From Aurelia coerulea (Eukaryota; Cnidaria; Scyphozoa; Semaeostomeae; Ulmaridae), in contig CM076947.1 of the NCBI GenBank assembly GCA_039566865.1, forward strand, positions 4,967,501 to 5,031,500: a DNA stretch of 64,000 bases. The letters are read 5' to 3'. A program made the translations under genes and the position numbers. The notes under the pieces were generated by a model that did not search any database, was not told the DNA's origin, and was given only the letters and a program-made list of their open reading frames with translations. Shown one piece after another: positions 22,041-33,567 of the stretch (its first letter is position 1; the number at the start of each line of letters is the position of its first letter).

Positions 22041-22782
22041 CCTATGTCTATGGTTGATAACAAAGTGTACAGGAAGAACCTGTAGGAAATCATCACAATT
22101 CAGATAACTCAAATTTTGAGTGTGCGTTAGACTTGCCTAGTCTCACTGAAATAATCGCAGTGACGGTTAACTTGTTAGAAAAACAGTCATTTTATGCTAC
22201 CTATAGTACATTTCTTGTGGGGTTATTGACAAATCATAGCGTTGCTTTACAACTATGAAACGAGACCACATTGCTTTTAAATTATATTTGTACATTACGC
22301 TTTGGTTGCAGCATGATGGATTCACAAGTTGCTATTTCTGAGGAGGATCTTTGCATGAACAAACAACCCTTTCGTTCCACTCAAAAATAAAAAAATCAAT
22401 AAATGTGGTGCGTTAATAATTACAGGAATCTCTTCCTCTGCCTAGGAATAACCTTTGGCATTTCTTACCTCTTATCGACTCTCCTGACGATTGTGGGAAG
22501 AGTTTCTACAGTGTACTGTTGCTTCATGAATCTGATAGTCAGCATGACATCGTCTAGTAACTTGTTACTTTCAAGTATCCCTGTGAAACTCTCCCAAAAC
22601 TAGCCTTACTTAGCTGTTGGAGGAACAACTTGTATCTCCTCGCCTTCAAATGTAAATAATAGGATTTTACCTAACAAGGCGTCTGCACAGATAGAATATG
22701 AATTTCATTGTGATACTGTGCAATAAGCTATTGAATATTTTCCACCAATCAACATGAAAGATTAAAAATGCATTTGAAAATG
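22041..22782. other. No gene seen
   Basis: Ordinary sequence. A 66-residue frame at 22403-22603 has no supporting evidence. Confidence 0.5.
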
Positions 22783-23438
22783 CTAGAATGATTGTGAAGA
22801 AGAGGAGGTTGGTGGGGGGTTCGTGACTGCCAGAACTGCTTGGGAAATGGGCTGGTCTGAGACAGTGGAAGATCTTGTTGTGGTAGCAGCAAGGTGCACG
22901 GAAGCATCGCGACAGGCTTTCAATAGATCTTGATGCGTGACTTTGTCATCAAAAGGATGATTGCAGAAAATGAAAATGTTTTGTCGCAATTCGTCTGAGA
23001 TGCCCTGTAAAAATTTACGTTTTACAGCACGGTTTATTTCATCAGTCTTAGCGTCCGGATTTGCAGAACGAAAATTGTGAGAAGGTGAGTCATAAATTCA
23101 TCTTCACTTTCCTCTAGCTTTAGAATGCGACGTTCAAATTCAGTCATCTTCGCTTCACGGTCGGTGGCTGAGTCAAACACAGCACTCAGTTGTTTCTTTA
23201 GTTCCGAATACTTTTGGGCACTTTTCTTTTCTTCCTCAAATTGATCAAGAGTAGCTTTGGCTCTGCCATCTACACATAACGTCAACAGTTGACCTTGCAC
23301 CAAATCGTCAGTCTTCTCAGCAATGAGACAACAGCGGTTAAAACTTCTCAGCCACTGGCGTAGATCCACATCTCCGTCGCCGGTAAATTTGGCAAGTTTT
23401 CCAAAAACAACGTTGAGGCCACCCATAATTCCTGTCAC
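22783..23438 (-). pseudogene. Retrotransposon Gag-like protein, frameshifted
   Basis: Minus strand from 23438. The frame contains KFTGDGDVDLRQWLRSFNRC and a long helical Gag-type region (QLSAVFDSATDREAKMTEFE). Near 23075, after HLLTIF, the coding text moves to another frame, which reads RSANPDAKTDEINRAVKRKF and then the segment annotated from 22989 (QNIFIFCNHPFDDKVTHQDL). It ends at 22783 in a Ser/Thr/Pro-rich tail. The pattern fits the capsid-like domain of LTR-retrotransposon Gag proteins. No protease or polymerase follows. Single-nucleotide frameshift. Confidence 0.65.
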
Positions 23439-23602
23439 CAGTGTTATTTAACTACCAGACCAGGTTAGAAGCATAGAAGATAATTTGTAGATGTTACTGT
23501 ACTCAAACTTGGATTCCTTCGAATGCCTAAAACATGTGCTGGCCTCCAAAGGGAGGCTATAATTTATTACATAAATTATGCAGTTACAGGGGATAACACT
23601 TG
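23439..23602. other. No gene seen
   Basis: Short AT-rich linker between the Gag relic and the tandem repeat. Confidence 0.5.
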
Positions 23603-24183
23603 GGAGAAATTTAAAACGTTACCATTGAATAACCTAATATTCTTCCTTTAAAACAACTTACAGCTATATTTAACGTCATAAAGTCTTAATCTTTGTGAAT
23701 ACCTTCTTCCCACTTTCTCGCCTTTCTGCACCCCCATCGTCACCTTCATCGTCCTCTTCACCATTGTCAGCCTTGGGAGAAATCTAAAACGTTACCATTG
23801 AACAACCTGTTTTTCCTTAAACACAACTTACAGCTATATTTAACGTCATAAAATCTTAATCTTTGTGAATACCTTCTTCCCACTTTCTCGCCTTTCTGCA
23901 CCCCCATTTCCATCTTCGTCATCCTATTCACCTTCCAGCACCCCCATTTCCATCTTTATCATATTCTTCACCATTGTCAGTCTTGGGAGAAATTTAAAAC
24001 GTTACCATTGAACAACCTATTGTTTTTCTGTAAAAACAACTTACAGCTATATTTAACGTCATAAAATCTTAATCTTTGTGAATACCTTCTTCCCACATTC
24101 TCGCCTTGCTGCACCCCCATTTCTATCTTCATCATCCTCTTCACCATTGTCAGCCTGGGGAGAAATTTAAAACGTTACCATTG
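23603..24183. repeat. ~174-bp tandem repeat, three units
   Basis: GGGAGAAAT(T/C)TAAAACGTTACC starts units at about 23603, 23777 and 23984, and recurs at 24158 where the array is cut by a Harbinger element. Spacings are 174, 207 and 174. The longer unit has an extra ~33 bp made of a local duplication of a CACCCCCATTTCCATCTT block. Non-coding. Confidence 0.9.
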
Positions 24184-24541
24184 AAGCTTGGTTCACACTA
24201 GGCGTATAACTGCGTTTAAGTGCGTTTAATGGGTTTTATGCTTGCGCGTTTAACTTAAACGCCAAGTTGGAATGACCAGGGCTTTTAAATTTGAGAAGAT
24301 AAACGCACTTAAACCCTCGAAAATGATAAACGCGAGTATAAAAAAAAATTGTTCTTCGCGTTTAAACATAAAAGACGTCGAAGAATTTGAGAAATTTATT
24401 ATACGTCAAAGTAAGAAATCTGAGCATCACATGTACTTTCTGCATTGTTCCCTTTCACAATGAGCAGCACAATGCACATGGTCTTGCGAAATTCTTTGAC
24501 AACGTTCTCACAAGCAGAAAAGCGTTTTTGATTTTTAAAAT

Positions 24542-26784
24542 ATGGCTAAAACCCTTTCTCTGCTTGAAGAAGAAAATTTATCGGAGGCAGTAAGGAACTT
24601 TCCTGTCCTCTACGACAAGAGTCACAAGGGTTACAAGGAAAGAGATGCCGTTAGAAATGCATGGAATGAAGTGGCAGCTTCTTTGGATTTTGTTGCAAAC
24701 GGTAGGTTTTTTGGCCTAAGCTCTCAAAAGTTGTTAAAATTGTGCCGCAATAATCTTCTTCGGAGACGAAGAGAACAGGGGAAACAAGGAAACAATCCCC
24801 CTCCCCAGTTGCTAAACAAAGAATGGTGCTATTTTCCCCAAGATTGTCCTCCCATAATGATGAGCTTTTTGTGAGCATTCATTTGTGTACCCCTTTTCAT
24901 ATAAAATGAGAGAAGTGCCCCAATTTTACTCTTTTCTTTACATTTGCCCTTACAAGCACCCCATGGAGCTTCTTTCGCAGTCCCTTTTGAAACAATCTGT
25001 AGCAACTTTTTGTCGAAGATTGCTTCTTAGTTTGTGTAAGAATATACATCATGAATTTTTCTCATTATTTCATAGGAGAAAGTGCTAAATCATCTTTTGA
25101 AAACTTCAAGAAACGTTATTTGAAAAAGAGAAATGCCCTGAAGAAAACCAACAAGTCCGGAACATCATCTGCAGTTGTCGATAAAGCAAAAAAGGACATT
25201 GACCCATACAAGATTTTTTCTTGGATTGATGCCTATTTAACCCTATCCAGACTAGGGGGGGCACAAAGTGCCCTCCCTAGTAAACTTTTTCACACAGCTC
25301 ATCGAGTATCTCTTCAATAGTCTAGCTTTTTTGTGACTTTTAGTTTCTATCTATGAGACATATTTTCATGTCTATTTCAAAAATTTTGACACTGACTCCG
25401 GGGGTCAACACATGACTTTAAATTGAGTGCTCCGCAAAAAAATTACCGTTTAAGTCATAGCTTTGGAACCACTGGCTCTATGACAATGAGAAAAACATTT
25501 TTGAGCTCGTCTTGAAATAAGCTTTCATTTGATATATAGTTTATTGATTTTTGATGACGTCATCAACAATTGGTTGTTGCGCATGCGTACTGACGAAAAA
25601 CCATGTTATGGTTCATTTTGAGAAAAATGAGTGACATAATATGATGCAGCAGGTATTTTTATGTATATTTAGCATTTTTTGCTATTTTTAAAAGTAATTT
25701 ATAATCAATTTTAGACAAAAATCGCTCTTTTTTTCGTATAAAATAAATAAATGCTGACATCAGCAAAAATATTAGCGTTACAAAGCAAAAATTTCAAAAT
25801 AAGAATTACAAGGATATAATCCCTCTATGTTTCAAGTATCACATCGATATGTTTTATCAATTTGGAGATACAGCGTGACAAAGTACATGTGGTTTTACAC
25901 CCAAATTAGCAACATTTGCTGACGTCAGCACTTAATCACGTGACATAAACAAAAACAAATCACATCATCTTGTTTGCCTTATCATGTTTGTTACTTGTGC
26001 CAAGTTTCAAGTCTCTAGCACTTACGATTCTATGAAAAACCAGGGGGGGCACTTTGTGCCCCCCCCCCTAGTCTCTCCAAAGTTTCAAAAAGCCTAGTCT
26101 GGATAGGGTTAAGAGCCAGAAGTACAAAAACAAATTTGCCTGATGCTGACATGGAATCAATTGCCAGCCACATCAGCAATGACGAACCCCAGGATGACTT
26201 TTCTGAACCTGACAATGAAGACGCAGACACAGATAAAGATGGGATGGATGGAGATGGTATGCGCATCCAAGAAGAAAGCGAAAAACCAGCGCAAAAGCCA
26301 AGGTAATTCCAAAAAGGTAAAGAGGAGGCAAGCTGAAAACAAGACAACAACACGAAAGTATCCAAAGCTATCGATTGTAACGGAAAAGCAGCTTCTGCTG
26401 ATGGATGAGATAGAGAATGATATCGTCAAGGAAAGGGAGCAGAGGACTAAAAAAAGTGAAGATGCTGAGGATACATTTTGTGCATCTTTAGCATCTGAAT
26501 TACGCCAGTTTAGCCAAGAAGAACGCTGTCTCATTAAACATGAGATCAACAATATCATTTTCAGATATCAAATGTCAAAATTTCGTCCCCAAGGTAATCC
26601 AACCTATTTAGGTAATGGGAAACAGCCTAGCTACAATTTTTACCAGAGCTCAACTCCTCAAATAGCAGCAGAGCAGCAGTACAGAAGGCCTGATGTTCCA
26701 TTTCTCCATGAGAGCAGCTCCGGTAGTTCAAACGACTTGAATTTTGGAAGTCCTGATGCAGCACGAAGAGAACAGTTCTACTAA
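24542..26784 (+). pseudogene. Harbinger MADF/BESS partner protein, spliced, disrupted
   Basis: ATG at 24542 opens a MADF-type (Myb/SANT-like) domain (LSEAVRNFPVLYDKSHKGYK). The exon ends at 24701 before GTAGGT. Exon 2 begins at 25076 after TTTCATAG in matching phase and continues ESAKSSFENFKKRYLKKRNA. The MITE at 25241-26108 splits this exon, which resumes after 26112 as an acidic stretch. Near 26260 the coding text changes frame to a basic one (SKKKAKNQRKSQGNSKKVKR). A BESS-like helix at about 26475-26575 (LASELRQFSQEERCLIKHEI) and a Gln/Ser-rich tail end at 26784. In this superfamily the protein imports the transposase and binds the ends. Insertion plus frameshift make this copy non-functional. 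Confidence 0.8.
25241..26108. mobile_element. TTAA-flanked MITE (piggyBac- or Kolobok-type)
   Basis: TTAA at 25237-25240 and 26109-26112. Ends are CCCTATCCAGACTAGG and its exact inverse (16 bp). Next to each end lies the palindromic block GGGGCACAAAGTGCCC. 868 bp, non-coding, AT-rich inside. TTAA duplications occur in piggyBac and Kolobok; the CCCT start fits piggyBac better. Its ends do not resemble those of the piggyBac at 28406. Confidence 0.9.
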
Positions 26785-26989
26785 GATTTGACAGGATTTT
26801 GAAAGCAAACATTTGCCGTGTCGTATCTAATGTTGGTAATTCATCAACATTATCAGTTTCTGTTCATGGCCAAAAACGTTTCTCTGGATGAATTATGCTT
26901 ATTGTGAGCATGTAGCCTTAATTTTCATAGAATTATCATAACATCGGCATAACACAATTCTACAATGTTGCAAGACTCCTATTTCCTTT
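26785..26989. other. Intergenic part of Harbinger
   Basis: Sequence between the convergent 3' ends of the partner gene and the transposase. No feature beyond AT-rich 3' regions. Confidence 0.5.
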
Positions 26990-28284
26990 TTATTTTCTGT
27001 AAGTTCTTCGCACATATGTCATTTGCCAGGGAACAATACCCTCTTCAGAATTAGGAAAGTCTTTGATAGTGTCTCTCATCTGAACACATTCATCCCTGGG
27101 CCTTGACCCACGAATTGGTCGGATGTTGCGCATGCAATTTGGCCTGTTATCAAATGTATGCATTTCAGTACGCCAATCTCCGTGCCGAAGAGTTCCATCG
27201 CTGTTTTCTGAATCGCCGAAGCCAGTGGGGGTATACGATGCATTATTTATTTTTCTAAGGTAGTTATGGAGGGCCAAGCAAGCTAAAACGTACTCTTCCA
27301 CATGTTGAACACTTGCACGAATTGGTGTTGAAAGGATACGCCAGCGAGCAACTAAAATGCCAAATGCATTTTCAATAACAGGGCGACACCTTGAATGTCT
27401 ATAGTTATATACTCTTTGCTCTTCTGTAAAGCTGGAACCTGGACATGGGCAAATCAGCCATTGTTTCAATGGAAAGATTTCATCCCCCAATAGAAAATAT
27501 GGTAGTGGTTCAAAACTGCAGCCCAAAAGATTTTCTGCAGGGGGTAGATTCATTTCAGAATCTTCAAACCTTTGGCCTAATGATGAATTTGCAAGTATGC
27601 CGCTATCATTATTGCTGCCGTAACTACCCAGATCAAATAATGTAAAGCAGTAATCTGCATTGCAAACGGCAAGAAGAACAATGCTGAAAAATCCCTTATA
27701 GTTATGGTATAGTGTTCCAGTTAGCTTTGGGCATTGGATACGAATGTGTTTACCATCTATTGCACCAATCGCATGGGGAAAGTTCCATACCTCGTCAAAT
27801 CTCTTAGATACGGCTTGCCACTCTTCCGGAGTCTGTGGAACTTTCATGTAATCAGCTTTCAAAGAATTGTAAATTTCATCGCATGCTTCAGAAACGATTT
27901 GGCAGACAGTACTTTTTCCAATGCGGAAAGAATACGAAAGTGACTGCTGACTCTCTCCAGAAGCTAAAAATCTTATGGTCAATGCTAGCCTTTCTTCAGC
28001 TGAAATTGACTTTCGGAATTTCGTGTCAGACTTTTCAATACCAGGATGTATTAGATCAAGCAGATGCTTGAACCTATCAGGGGGCATTCGCAAGTACCGG
28101 AAAAAATATTCTCGATTATAAAAAGAGTAGAAAAAACGCCGTATCTGTCTCGGTTCTTAAAAATGTCACGTACCCAACATCTCCTCGCTCTTTTCCCTTT
28201 GTTTTTCCTCAAACTTTGAAGCCTTTGCAAACGTGAAAGCTTTATCAAAATTGACAATCTTTTCCGCAACGTCTCTCTGCCCAT
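26990..28284 (-). pseudogene. Harbinger DDE transposase, one frameshift
   Basis: The main frame (28093-26990, 367 residues) holds the catalytic set D113 (AIGAIDGKHIRIQ), D163 (GSNNDSGIL) and E241 (VIENAFGILVARWRI). A helix-turn-helix-like region lies near residues 31-75. The N-terminal part (RRCWVRDIFKNRDRYG) is in another frame from 28284. The two frames meet at a six-A run at 28131-28136 (T-run on the coding strand), consistent with loss of one base in a homopolymer. Otherwise the gene is well preserved. It is divergent from the transposase at 3651-4970, a different subfamily. Confidence 0.88.
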
Positions 28285-28405
28285 CTCTAGCTGCTAGTGC
28301 CCAACAACGAATAAACAGGTGCAGGTCATATTTCGCAATTCACAATTTTTTGGAAGATAAACACACTTAAACTCCAATGGAAACGAGAAAAAACGATGCG
28401 TTTAA

Positions 28406-28809
28406 CTCATTGACCCCGAAGGCGCTTATCACAGTACAGCATTCTTATCCCGACAGCATTGTGTTGAATAACAGCTCCGTCTCCCGAGCACAAAAGGGCT
28501 CGCAAGAGGAAGAAAATAGTGACCAGTTTTAAACAATTTTCAATAAAAACTGGCAAATTCTGTCGAAAAAGTTTTCAGAGAGAAAATGTAGAAAAAAGAC
28601 TAAATTTCAAGAGAAAAATATCGTTACATTTGTCAAATAAACACACATCATAGTTCTTTCATTAAAACTTCAAAATTTGTCATGCACGCTTCCAAATTAA
28701 AAGTTCCACACCCCACAACGCGAAATTCCTACAAAAAAGGTAAGTTTCCGCTACAAATACCGTTCAGTTTATTATAAAAATGCTTTATTGAAGCATTTGA
28801 GTTTATCAT
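28406..28809. other. piggyBac left subterminal region
   Basis: Non-coding AT-rich sequence with one GGCGCTTA half-site near 28420, like the halves of the boxes at the right end. No gene. Confidence 0.6.
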
Positions 28810-30561
28810 TCAGTTGTTTTTCTTATGAAATTCCTCAAAGCATCCAGTGCAAAGGTTCACCAAACTGCCTAGGCCATCGCTGCATCCTTTGCATTTGACG
28901 CGCGATTCACTTCGCCTCCTCTTCTGCAAGCAGTTCTTGCACCTTCTTTTCGTTGGGGTTGTTTGTGGCCAGTGTTTAGCCCCAGATACATCTGATTGGC
29001 GATTTCTCCTTCTTTTCTTGCTTCTAAAATCCCCAATCAGTTGTTTTGCGAGGGACAGTCTGAATTCAAGCATCGTATGTTCTTTCTCATTGCCACCTCA
29101 CGTCATTTTTGGTGATTTGGGGACTCTAGCATAAGGGTGAAAGAATTTGCGACAGCAAGATCTAGCAAGAAAAAGAATATGTATGTCCACCATCTCCGAG
29201 ACATTCGAGTTGTTAAGTATTGGGTACGCATTTGATCAGTTCTATCAACTCCGTTCATGTTTACATTATACGATTTGACTGGCCTGGGACAGTGAACTTC
29301 GAGTAAATCGCCATTTTTCTGCCTGCGATTCACGAACGCTTCGGGTTCAAGGGGGTTTGAATTACTGCTCGCAATTAGAACTGGCTTTCTTGATTTCTTC
29401 TCAAGCCATGCAAGAGCAGTAACAGGTCCTTTCTGGAAGACGACACTATCCCCACTTTCCTTCAGATCTTCCTTCAACGTTTTCTGCAAGTTAGTTCTCG
29501 CCTTGTTTTTTGTTTTGGGCCTAAGTTCAGAGGGGAGCCCAGCTCGGTTTGACTTGATGGTGCCACATCCGTACACTCCATTTGCTAGCAGCTCCTCGAG
29601 AAGACCTATGCTGCAGAAATAGTTGTCAACGAAGACATGATGATTTTTGCCCACAATGTCCCTTGTCATCTCGAGGACCACTTTTTTTCCAAGGTCTGTT
29701 TCCCGTTTCCCATCTGCTGGCTTTCCCAAATAAACGGCAAAATCCGAGCAATACCCATTTTGGGCAACACTGAGGGACCACACTTTTATGCCGTATTTCG
29801 TTGGCTTGGCAGGCATGTACTGTCTCAGACTCAATCTTCCTCTGAAGGCAATCATGGCTTCATCCACTGAAACATCTCGAGGTGGAACATAGTTCACTCT
29901 GCAAGCTCTGTTGACGATATCAAGGATAGGCCTAACAAGAAACAGCCTATCCTTCGGCTTTCCGTTCGCGTTCATTTCCATCTTGGTCTTATCGTTTGCG
30001 TGGATATACTGGCAAAAGTTTGTCCAAACGATCTCTGTTCATGACTTTGGCTGGAAAGAAATTTCCAAAAGCAAAATCCGTAGACCAGTACATTTTCATT
30101 TCTGGCAGATTAACTATACTCATGAAAATTCTCAACCCAAGGAAGACTTTGATTTCTTCGGGTGTTGTTTCACGCCATCTTGAATCTGGCTTAGTGGCTG
30201 TCTTCTGTTGAGAGTAGCGGTTCGTCTCTCTTGCCAGAATTTCGTGGATTTCATTGGGGAGCATTAGCTCAAAAAAGTCAGCTTCTTTAGCATCTCCATT
30301 TAAAATTGTTACAGGGCCTGGATTATCCTAGGTAAAGGGCTTGATATCAACGTTTGTGAGCACCTTCGTCCACTCCAGCTCAACTGCCCCCTCGTCACTA
30401 TCTGCGTTTGATTCGTTGTCCGTTAGTCCATCTTCGTCGCTAAAAACTTCATCCACATCGATATCCGAATTAACCCCAAGTTCTTCGTTCGTGAATCCCC
30501 AAAATTCCTCTTCTTCGTCAGACGTGTCCCCAAACAAATCGTTGATAACATCCACAGACAT
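28810..30561 (-). pseudogene. piggyBac transposase, one stop and two frameshifts
   Basis: Starts at ATG 30561 with a strongly acidic N-terminus (about 78 residues). An in-frame TAG at about 30328 interrupts it; the same frame goes on through SRWRETTPEEIKVFLGLRIF and FPAKVMNRDRLDKLLPVYP. A frame change near 29990 precedes the catalytic part, which keeps all three Asp sites: SVDEAMIAFRGR (near 29860), VFVDNYFCSIG (near 29625) and NGVDRTDQMR (near 29250). A second change near 29105 leads to FRLSLAKQLIGDF and a cysteine-rich finger (CKNCLQK...CKGC...CTGCF) that in piggyBac proteins binds the TIR. Length matches the family. Confidence 0.88.
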
Positions 30562-30779
30562 TCTGAACCGTTTCCAAAATCAGACCGCTTGTTACGAACT
30601 ACGAAAAACTTTGTTTACATTTTTGAATGCGATTATCTTGAAATTTTACTACGGCAACCCCATGACATATTGATATCAAAACACAGCTTCTTTCATAAGC
30701 TTTCTAAAGATGTTTGTCTTGGAGACAAAAGAGACCCACATGACTAAACATTACATCATCTACACGGCATGCTTTTGTT

Positions 30780-30879
30780 GCGCCATATGGCGCTTACCGG
30801 GAATGAGGCTTGATGAATGGGAGCGCCACTTGGCGCTTACAGGGAATCGAGGCAAGAGAGAAGGAGCGCCATATGGCGC
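30780..30879. promoter_or_regulatory. Three palindromic boxes in the piggyBac right end
   Basis: GCGCCATATGGCGC at 30780-30793, GCGCCACTTGGCGC at 30823-30836 and GCGCCATATGGCGC at 30866-30879. Spacing is exactly 43 bp twice, about four helical turns. The two outer boxes are perfect palindromes. Probably transposase binding sites; the other end of the element has only a half-site. Confidence 0.7.
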
Positions 30880-31025
30880 TTATTGGGGTTAATGAGTTAA
30901 GTGCGTTTATCTTCTCAAATTTAAACGCCCTGGTCATTCCCACTTGACATTTAAGTTAAACCCGGAAACATAAAACCCATTAAACGCACTTAAATGCAGT
31001 TATACGCCTAGTGTGAACCAAGCTT

Positions 31026-31580
31026 AATCACTGCTAGACGGCTTTTATTCTCGAGGCTGTCCCCTCCTGGTAAGTGTAATAACTCAGCCAGCAAAAATAG
31101 AATCTGCAACAAAGTTTCCTTGGAAAAAATCACCGATTCCACCTCTAATTCGAGTTCTTCCACAATACCTGGTGTAATATTCGCCATTCTTAATCTCTGT
31201 TTAAAAACTGCAGTTTGCCTTCGTAAAACATTGTGAAAAGGATTTTGACCCTTTTTCCCGCCAATGCACCAATTTTGTTAGCCTGCCACGACTTTCCGTT
31301 CTTGATACCAGAGATATCGATAAATATACAACTCATTTGCTTTGAAACAACATTGGATAAACGAAATGAAGGCACAAAAACATCAGCAAGTCTAATCCAG
31401 AACTGTCTTGGCGGCCATGTTACCTGGATTCATACGGGCCAGACTCCATAGGTCGCTACCAGACTCTATAACTGGCTGCGCAGTGGCACCATGTCAAGAA
31501 GCCTTCCAGCTGGGTGCAGGCCGTTGTGTGGGGTGGAAGTACCACAAAATTAATTATTCATCTCATGTAGTAAGTGTCCT
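31026..31580. other. No gene assigned
   Basis: A minus-strand frame at 31190-31375 (SCIFIDISGIKNGKSWQANK) looks protein-like but I do not recognise it, and it is bounded by stops. No repeats seen. Confidence 0.4.
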
Positions 31581-31589
31581 TCACAATTT

Positions 31590-31870
31590 TTATACTGGCC
31601 CGCTGAGTGTTTCTATGAGCTCCTCTGACTCTTTGCTCAAGTTCCCTTTTGCAACATCACACAGTAAGTCTGTCGGGGAGTCTGTCTGGCAACATGTTTC
31701 AGCTAGAATTACTTGATGGGGGAAAATCAAGGACCACTTCTTGGATAAAAAACAGTATCGGCCATCATCCCAGGAGTCTGAAACAGGAGGGAGCTGCAAG
31801 AAATCACTAGTACCAAGTACTTGAATACCTCCAAATGGCAAACTGCAGGCTCTTGCTATATAAACTATAC
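31590..31870 (-). pseudogene. Helitron Pif1-type helicase fragment
   Basis: Minus strand reads LPFGGIQVLGTSDFLQLPPV, then KKWSLIFPHQVILAETCCQT and KGNLSKESEELIETLSGP before TAA. FGGxQ...DFLQLPPV is helicase motif II/III of Pif1, as found in Helitron Rep-Hel proteins. Where family members have Gly-Asp before FLQ this one has Thr-Ser-Asp. About 90 residues remain. It abuts a hAT relic in the same orientation. Confidence 0.75.
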
Positions 31871-31894
31871 AACATAGCTCATAGCTCAGTCATT

Positions 31895-32858
31895 GGGGGG
31901 ACATAGCTCAGTCATTGGAACATACATCTCCAGTGAGCGTGCCAGACCATCAATATTAAGAACCCAGCGTGTACGGCATACATCAATCAGCTTTGTGCTG
32001 ATTATAATTTGCAAGATGCTGGTTAACCATATTTTCAAGAAGAGTTTGATACTTTGGAGAATTGTTGAAGAATTTTGAGATGACTTGGATATTATCCATC
32101 ATATTCTTCACATTCTGATTTTGGCAAGATGCAGCAACACATAAATTGAGTCTGTGGGATGCACAATGTGTGTATAAGGCCAATTCATTCATTCTAAGAA
32201 TGCGGGTTGCAACTCCAGATTTCTTCCCACGCATATTTGCAGCACCATCGTAGCATTGACCACGGCAATCCTGTATGTCCAACTTCATTTCATTTGTGAC
32301 ACAGTTGACTATTTTATCTTTCAAGGCCTCTCCAGTGATCCCTTTGTCGCAGTGAATAAATTTAATAAATCTTTCTTGGATTTTGTTATCTTTGTCCAGA
32401 TAGCGAATGACAAGTGGCATCTGCTCTTTATTGGCACAGTCAGTAACTTCATCTGCTAAAATAGAGTAAAATTTGCAGGCTTTAATTTCATTAATAATTT
32501 GGTTGTTGAGCACTTCAGCACAGCAAGAAATTAGGTCATTTTGTGTTGTTTTTGACCGGTATGTTGCATTTCGTGGAGCTGTTTCAAAATGATGCTGCAG
32601 GACTTTATCACCACTATCCATCCTAAAATCTAGCAAGGCTTGAAAATTTCCGCAATCATGCTGGTCATAATAGCTTGAGTCATCTCTATGTCCACGCAAT
32701 GGAATGTTATGTCTTGCACATAGCATGATGGTCTTGACAATGGGTGCCAATTTGCTTCTGTTGGCTAAGATGTTATCATCTAAGATCTTGTCATGAATTT
32801 GGTCAATAGGCTTGATTTTATTCGGGAAGGTCCGCATGGTCCGTGTGGTCCGCACCAT
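31895..32858 (-). pseudogene. hAT transposase (DUF4371-type) fragment, frameshifted
   Basis: Minus strand from 32858. Residues resemble the N-terminal and catalytic parts of ZMYM/THAP12-like hAT proteins: FYSILADEVTDCANKEQMPL holds the first acidic site, and GQCYDGAANMRGKKSGV the second. The frame stops at 31983, but another frame from about 31993 continues with KLIDVCRTRWVLNIDGL, the usual next block, to about 31900. The C-terminal dimerisation region is absent. One frameshift, both ends truncated. Confidence 0.8.
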
Positions 32859-32859
32859 T

Positions 32860-32985
32860 CACAAACCCACATCACCCACAATCTCACAAACTCACCAACC
32901 CACACCAGTTAAACCCACAAACCCACAGCCTTCCCCAGCCACCCACAAATAAACTCACAATGCACGCGACCCACAAGCCCAGGTG
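32860..32985. repeat. CACAAACCCA-rich simple repeat
   Basis: About 120 bp of imperfect CCCACAAA/CTCACAAA units between the hAT relic and the BEL LTR. C/A-rich on the plus strand. Non-coding. Confidence 0.75.
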
Positions 32986-32991
32986 TATTAG

Positions 32992-33442
32992 TGTTGCTGC
33001 ACAGGAGAGCTCATTGTTTATTTGTTATTGTTTTATAGTTGAACACCTTTATCATTTAATCAATGGACGCATTGTTTATTGAGTACGGGACACAAAGGAC
33101 GCATTAGCGCACCGAACTAAGACGTTGCACGCTTAGATTTGTTTTGATTTTCTTGTTTTTTTGGAACGTTGTTTACGAATTACGAAGATGGCGCTTGCAG
33201 TAAGGGTTTACGAATATTGTAAGTATGTTTTCCTTGAGTTTATCGTTTCTTTTTCGCTTTATTCGTTGGTAGGCAAGCATTATTTATATTTTTCGTTTGT
33301 TTGTTTCTAGCGAAAACCACATTCACATTCACATTCATATGTACTATCCATACGTTGCTAAACTAGCGGATTTGAATTCGTGCGTATTCAAAGAAGGTCC
33401 CATATTTTTACTGGCAATTCTAAGAGGCTTGGCGCCACCTCA
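32992..33442 (+). repeat. BEL 5' LTR
   Basis: 451 bp. Contains two CACATT(C) hexamers where the 3' LTR has an additional ATTCAT unit. No canonical TATA assignment was attempted. Confidence 0.92.
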
Positions 33443-33567
33443 TCGTTTTTGATTATTCGTAATGGCAGAGAATTACGACGAAAATATTGGTTTATCCTAC
33501 ATGGCTTTCGCAGTTTGCACGAAAATAAACGTTATTACAGAGTTTATTCAAATTTGGATGGCCTAAA

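Larger units (their letters stand above)
28406..30896 (-). mobile_element. piggyBac transposon (2,491 bp) with TTAA duplication
   Basis: TTAA at 28402-28405 and 30897-30900. Ends read CTCATTGACCCC and, inverted, CTCATTAACCCC. It carries a complete-length piggyBac transposase relic on the minus strand and three palindromic boxes near the right end. It inserted into the right TIR of the Harbinger, splitting a TTTAAGTGCG site that is intact in the left TIR. Confidence 0.9.
24184..31025. mobile_element. PIF/Harbinger transposon with nested insertions
   Basis: Terminal inverted repeats of about 130 bp: AAGCTTGGTTCACACTAGGC at 24184 and its reverse complement ending at 31025, differing at only about ten positions. 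Inside are the two genes typical of animal Harbingers: a MADF/BESS partner gene (24542-26784, plus) and a transposase (26990-28284, minus). A TTAA MITE (25241-26108) sits in the partner gene, and a piggyBac (28406-30896) sits at the inner edge of the right TIR. Without these the element is about 3.5 kb. Flanks TGA/TAA only roughly match a 3-bp target duplication. Confidence 0.9.

Noticed and set aside
31190..31375. Minus-strand 61-residue protein-like frame
   Set aside because: Protein-like composition but no domain, no exon context and stops on both sides; left unannotated as a gene.
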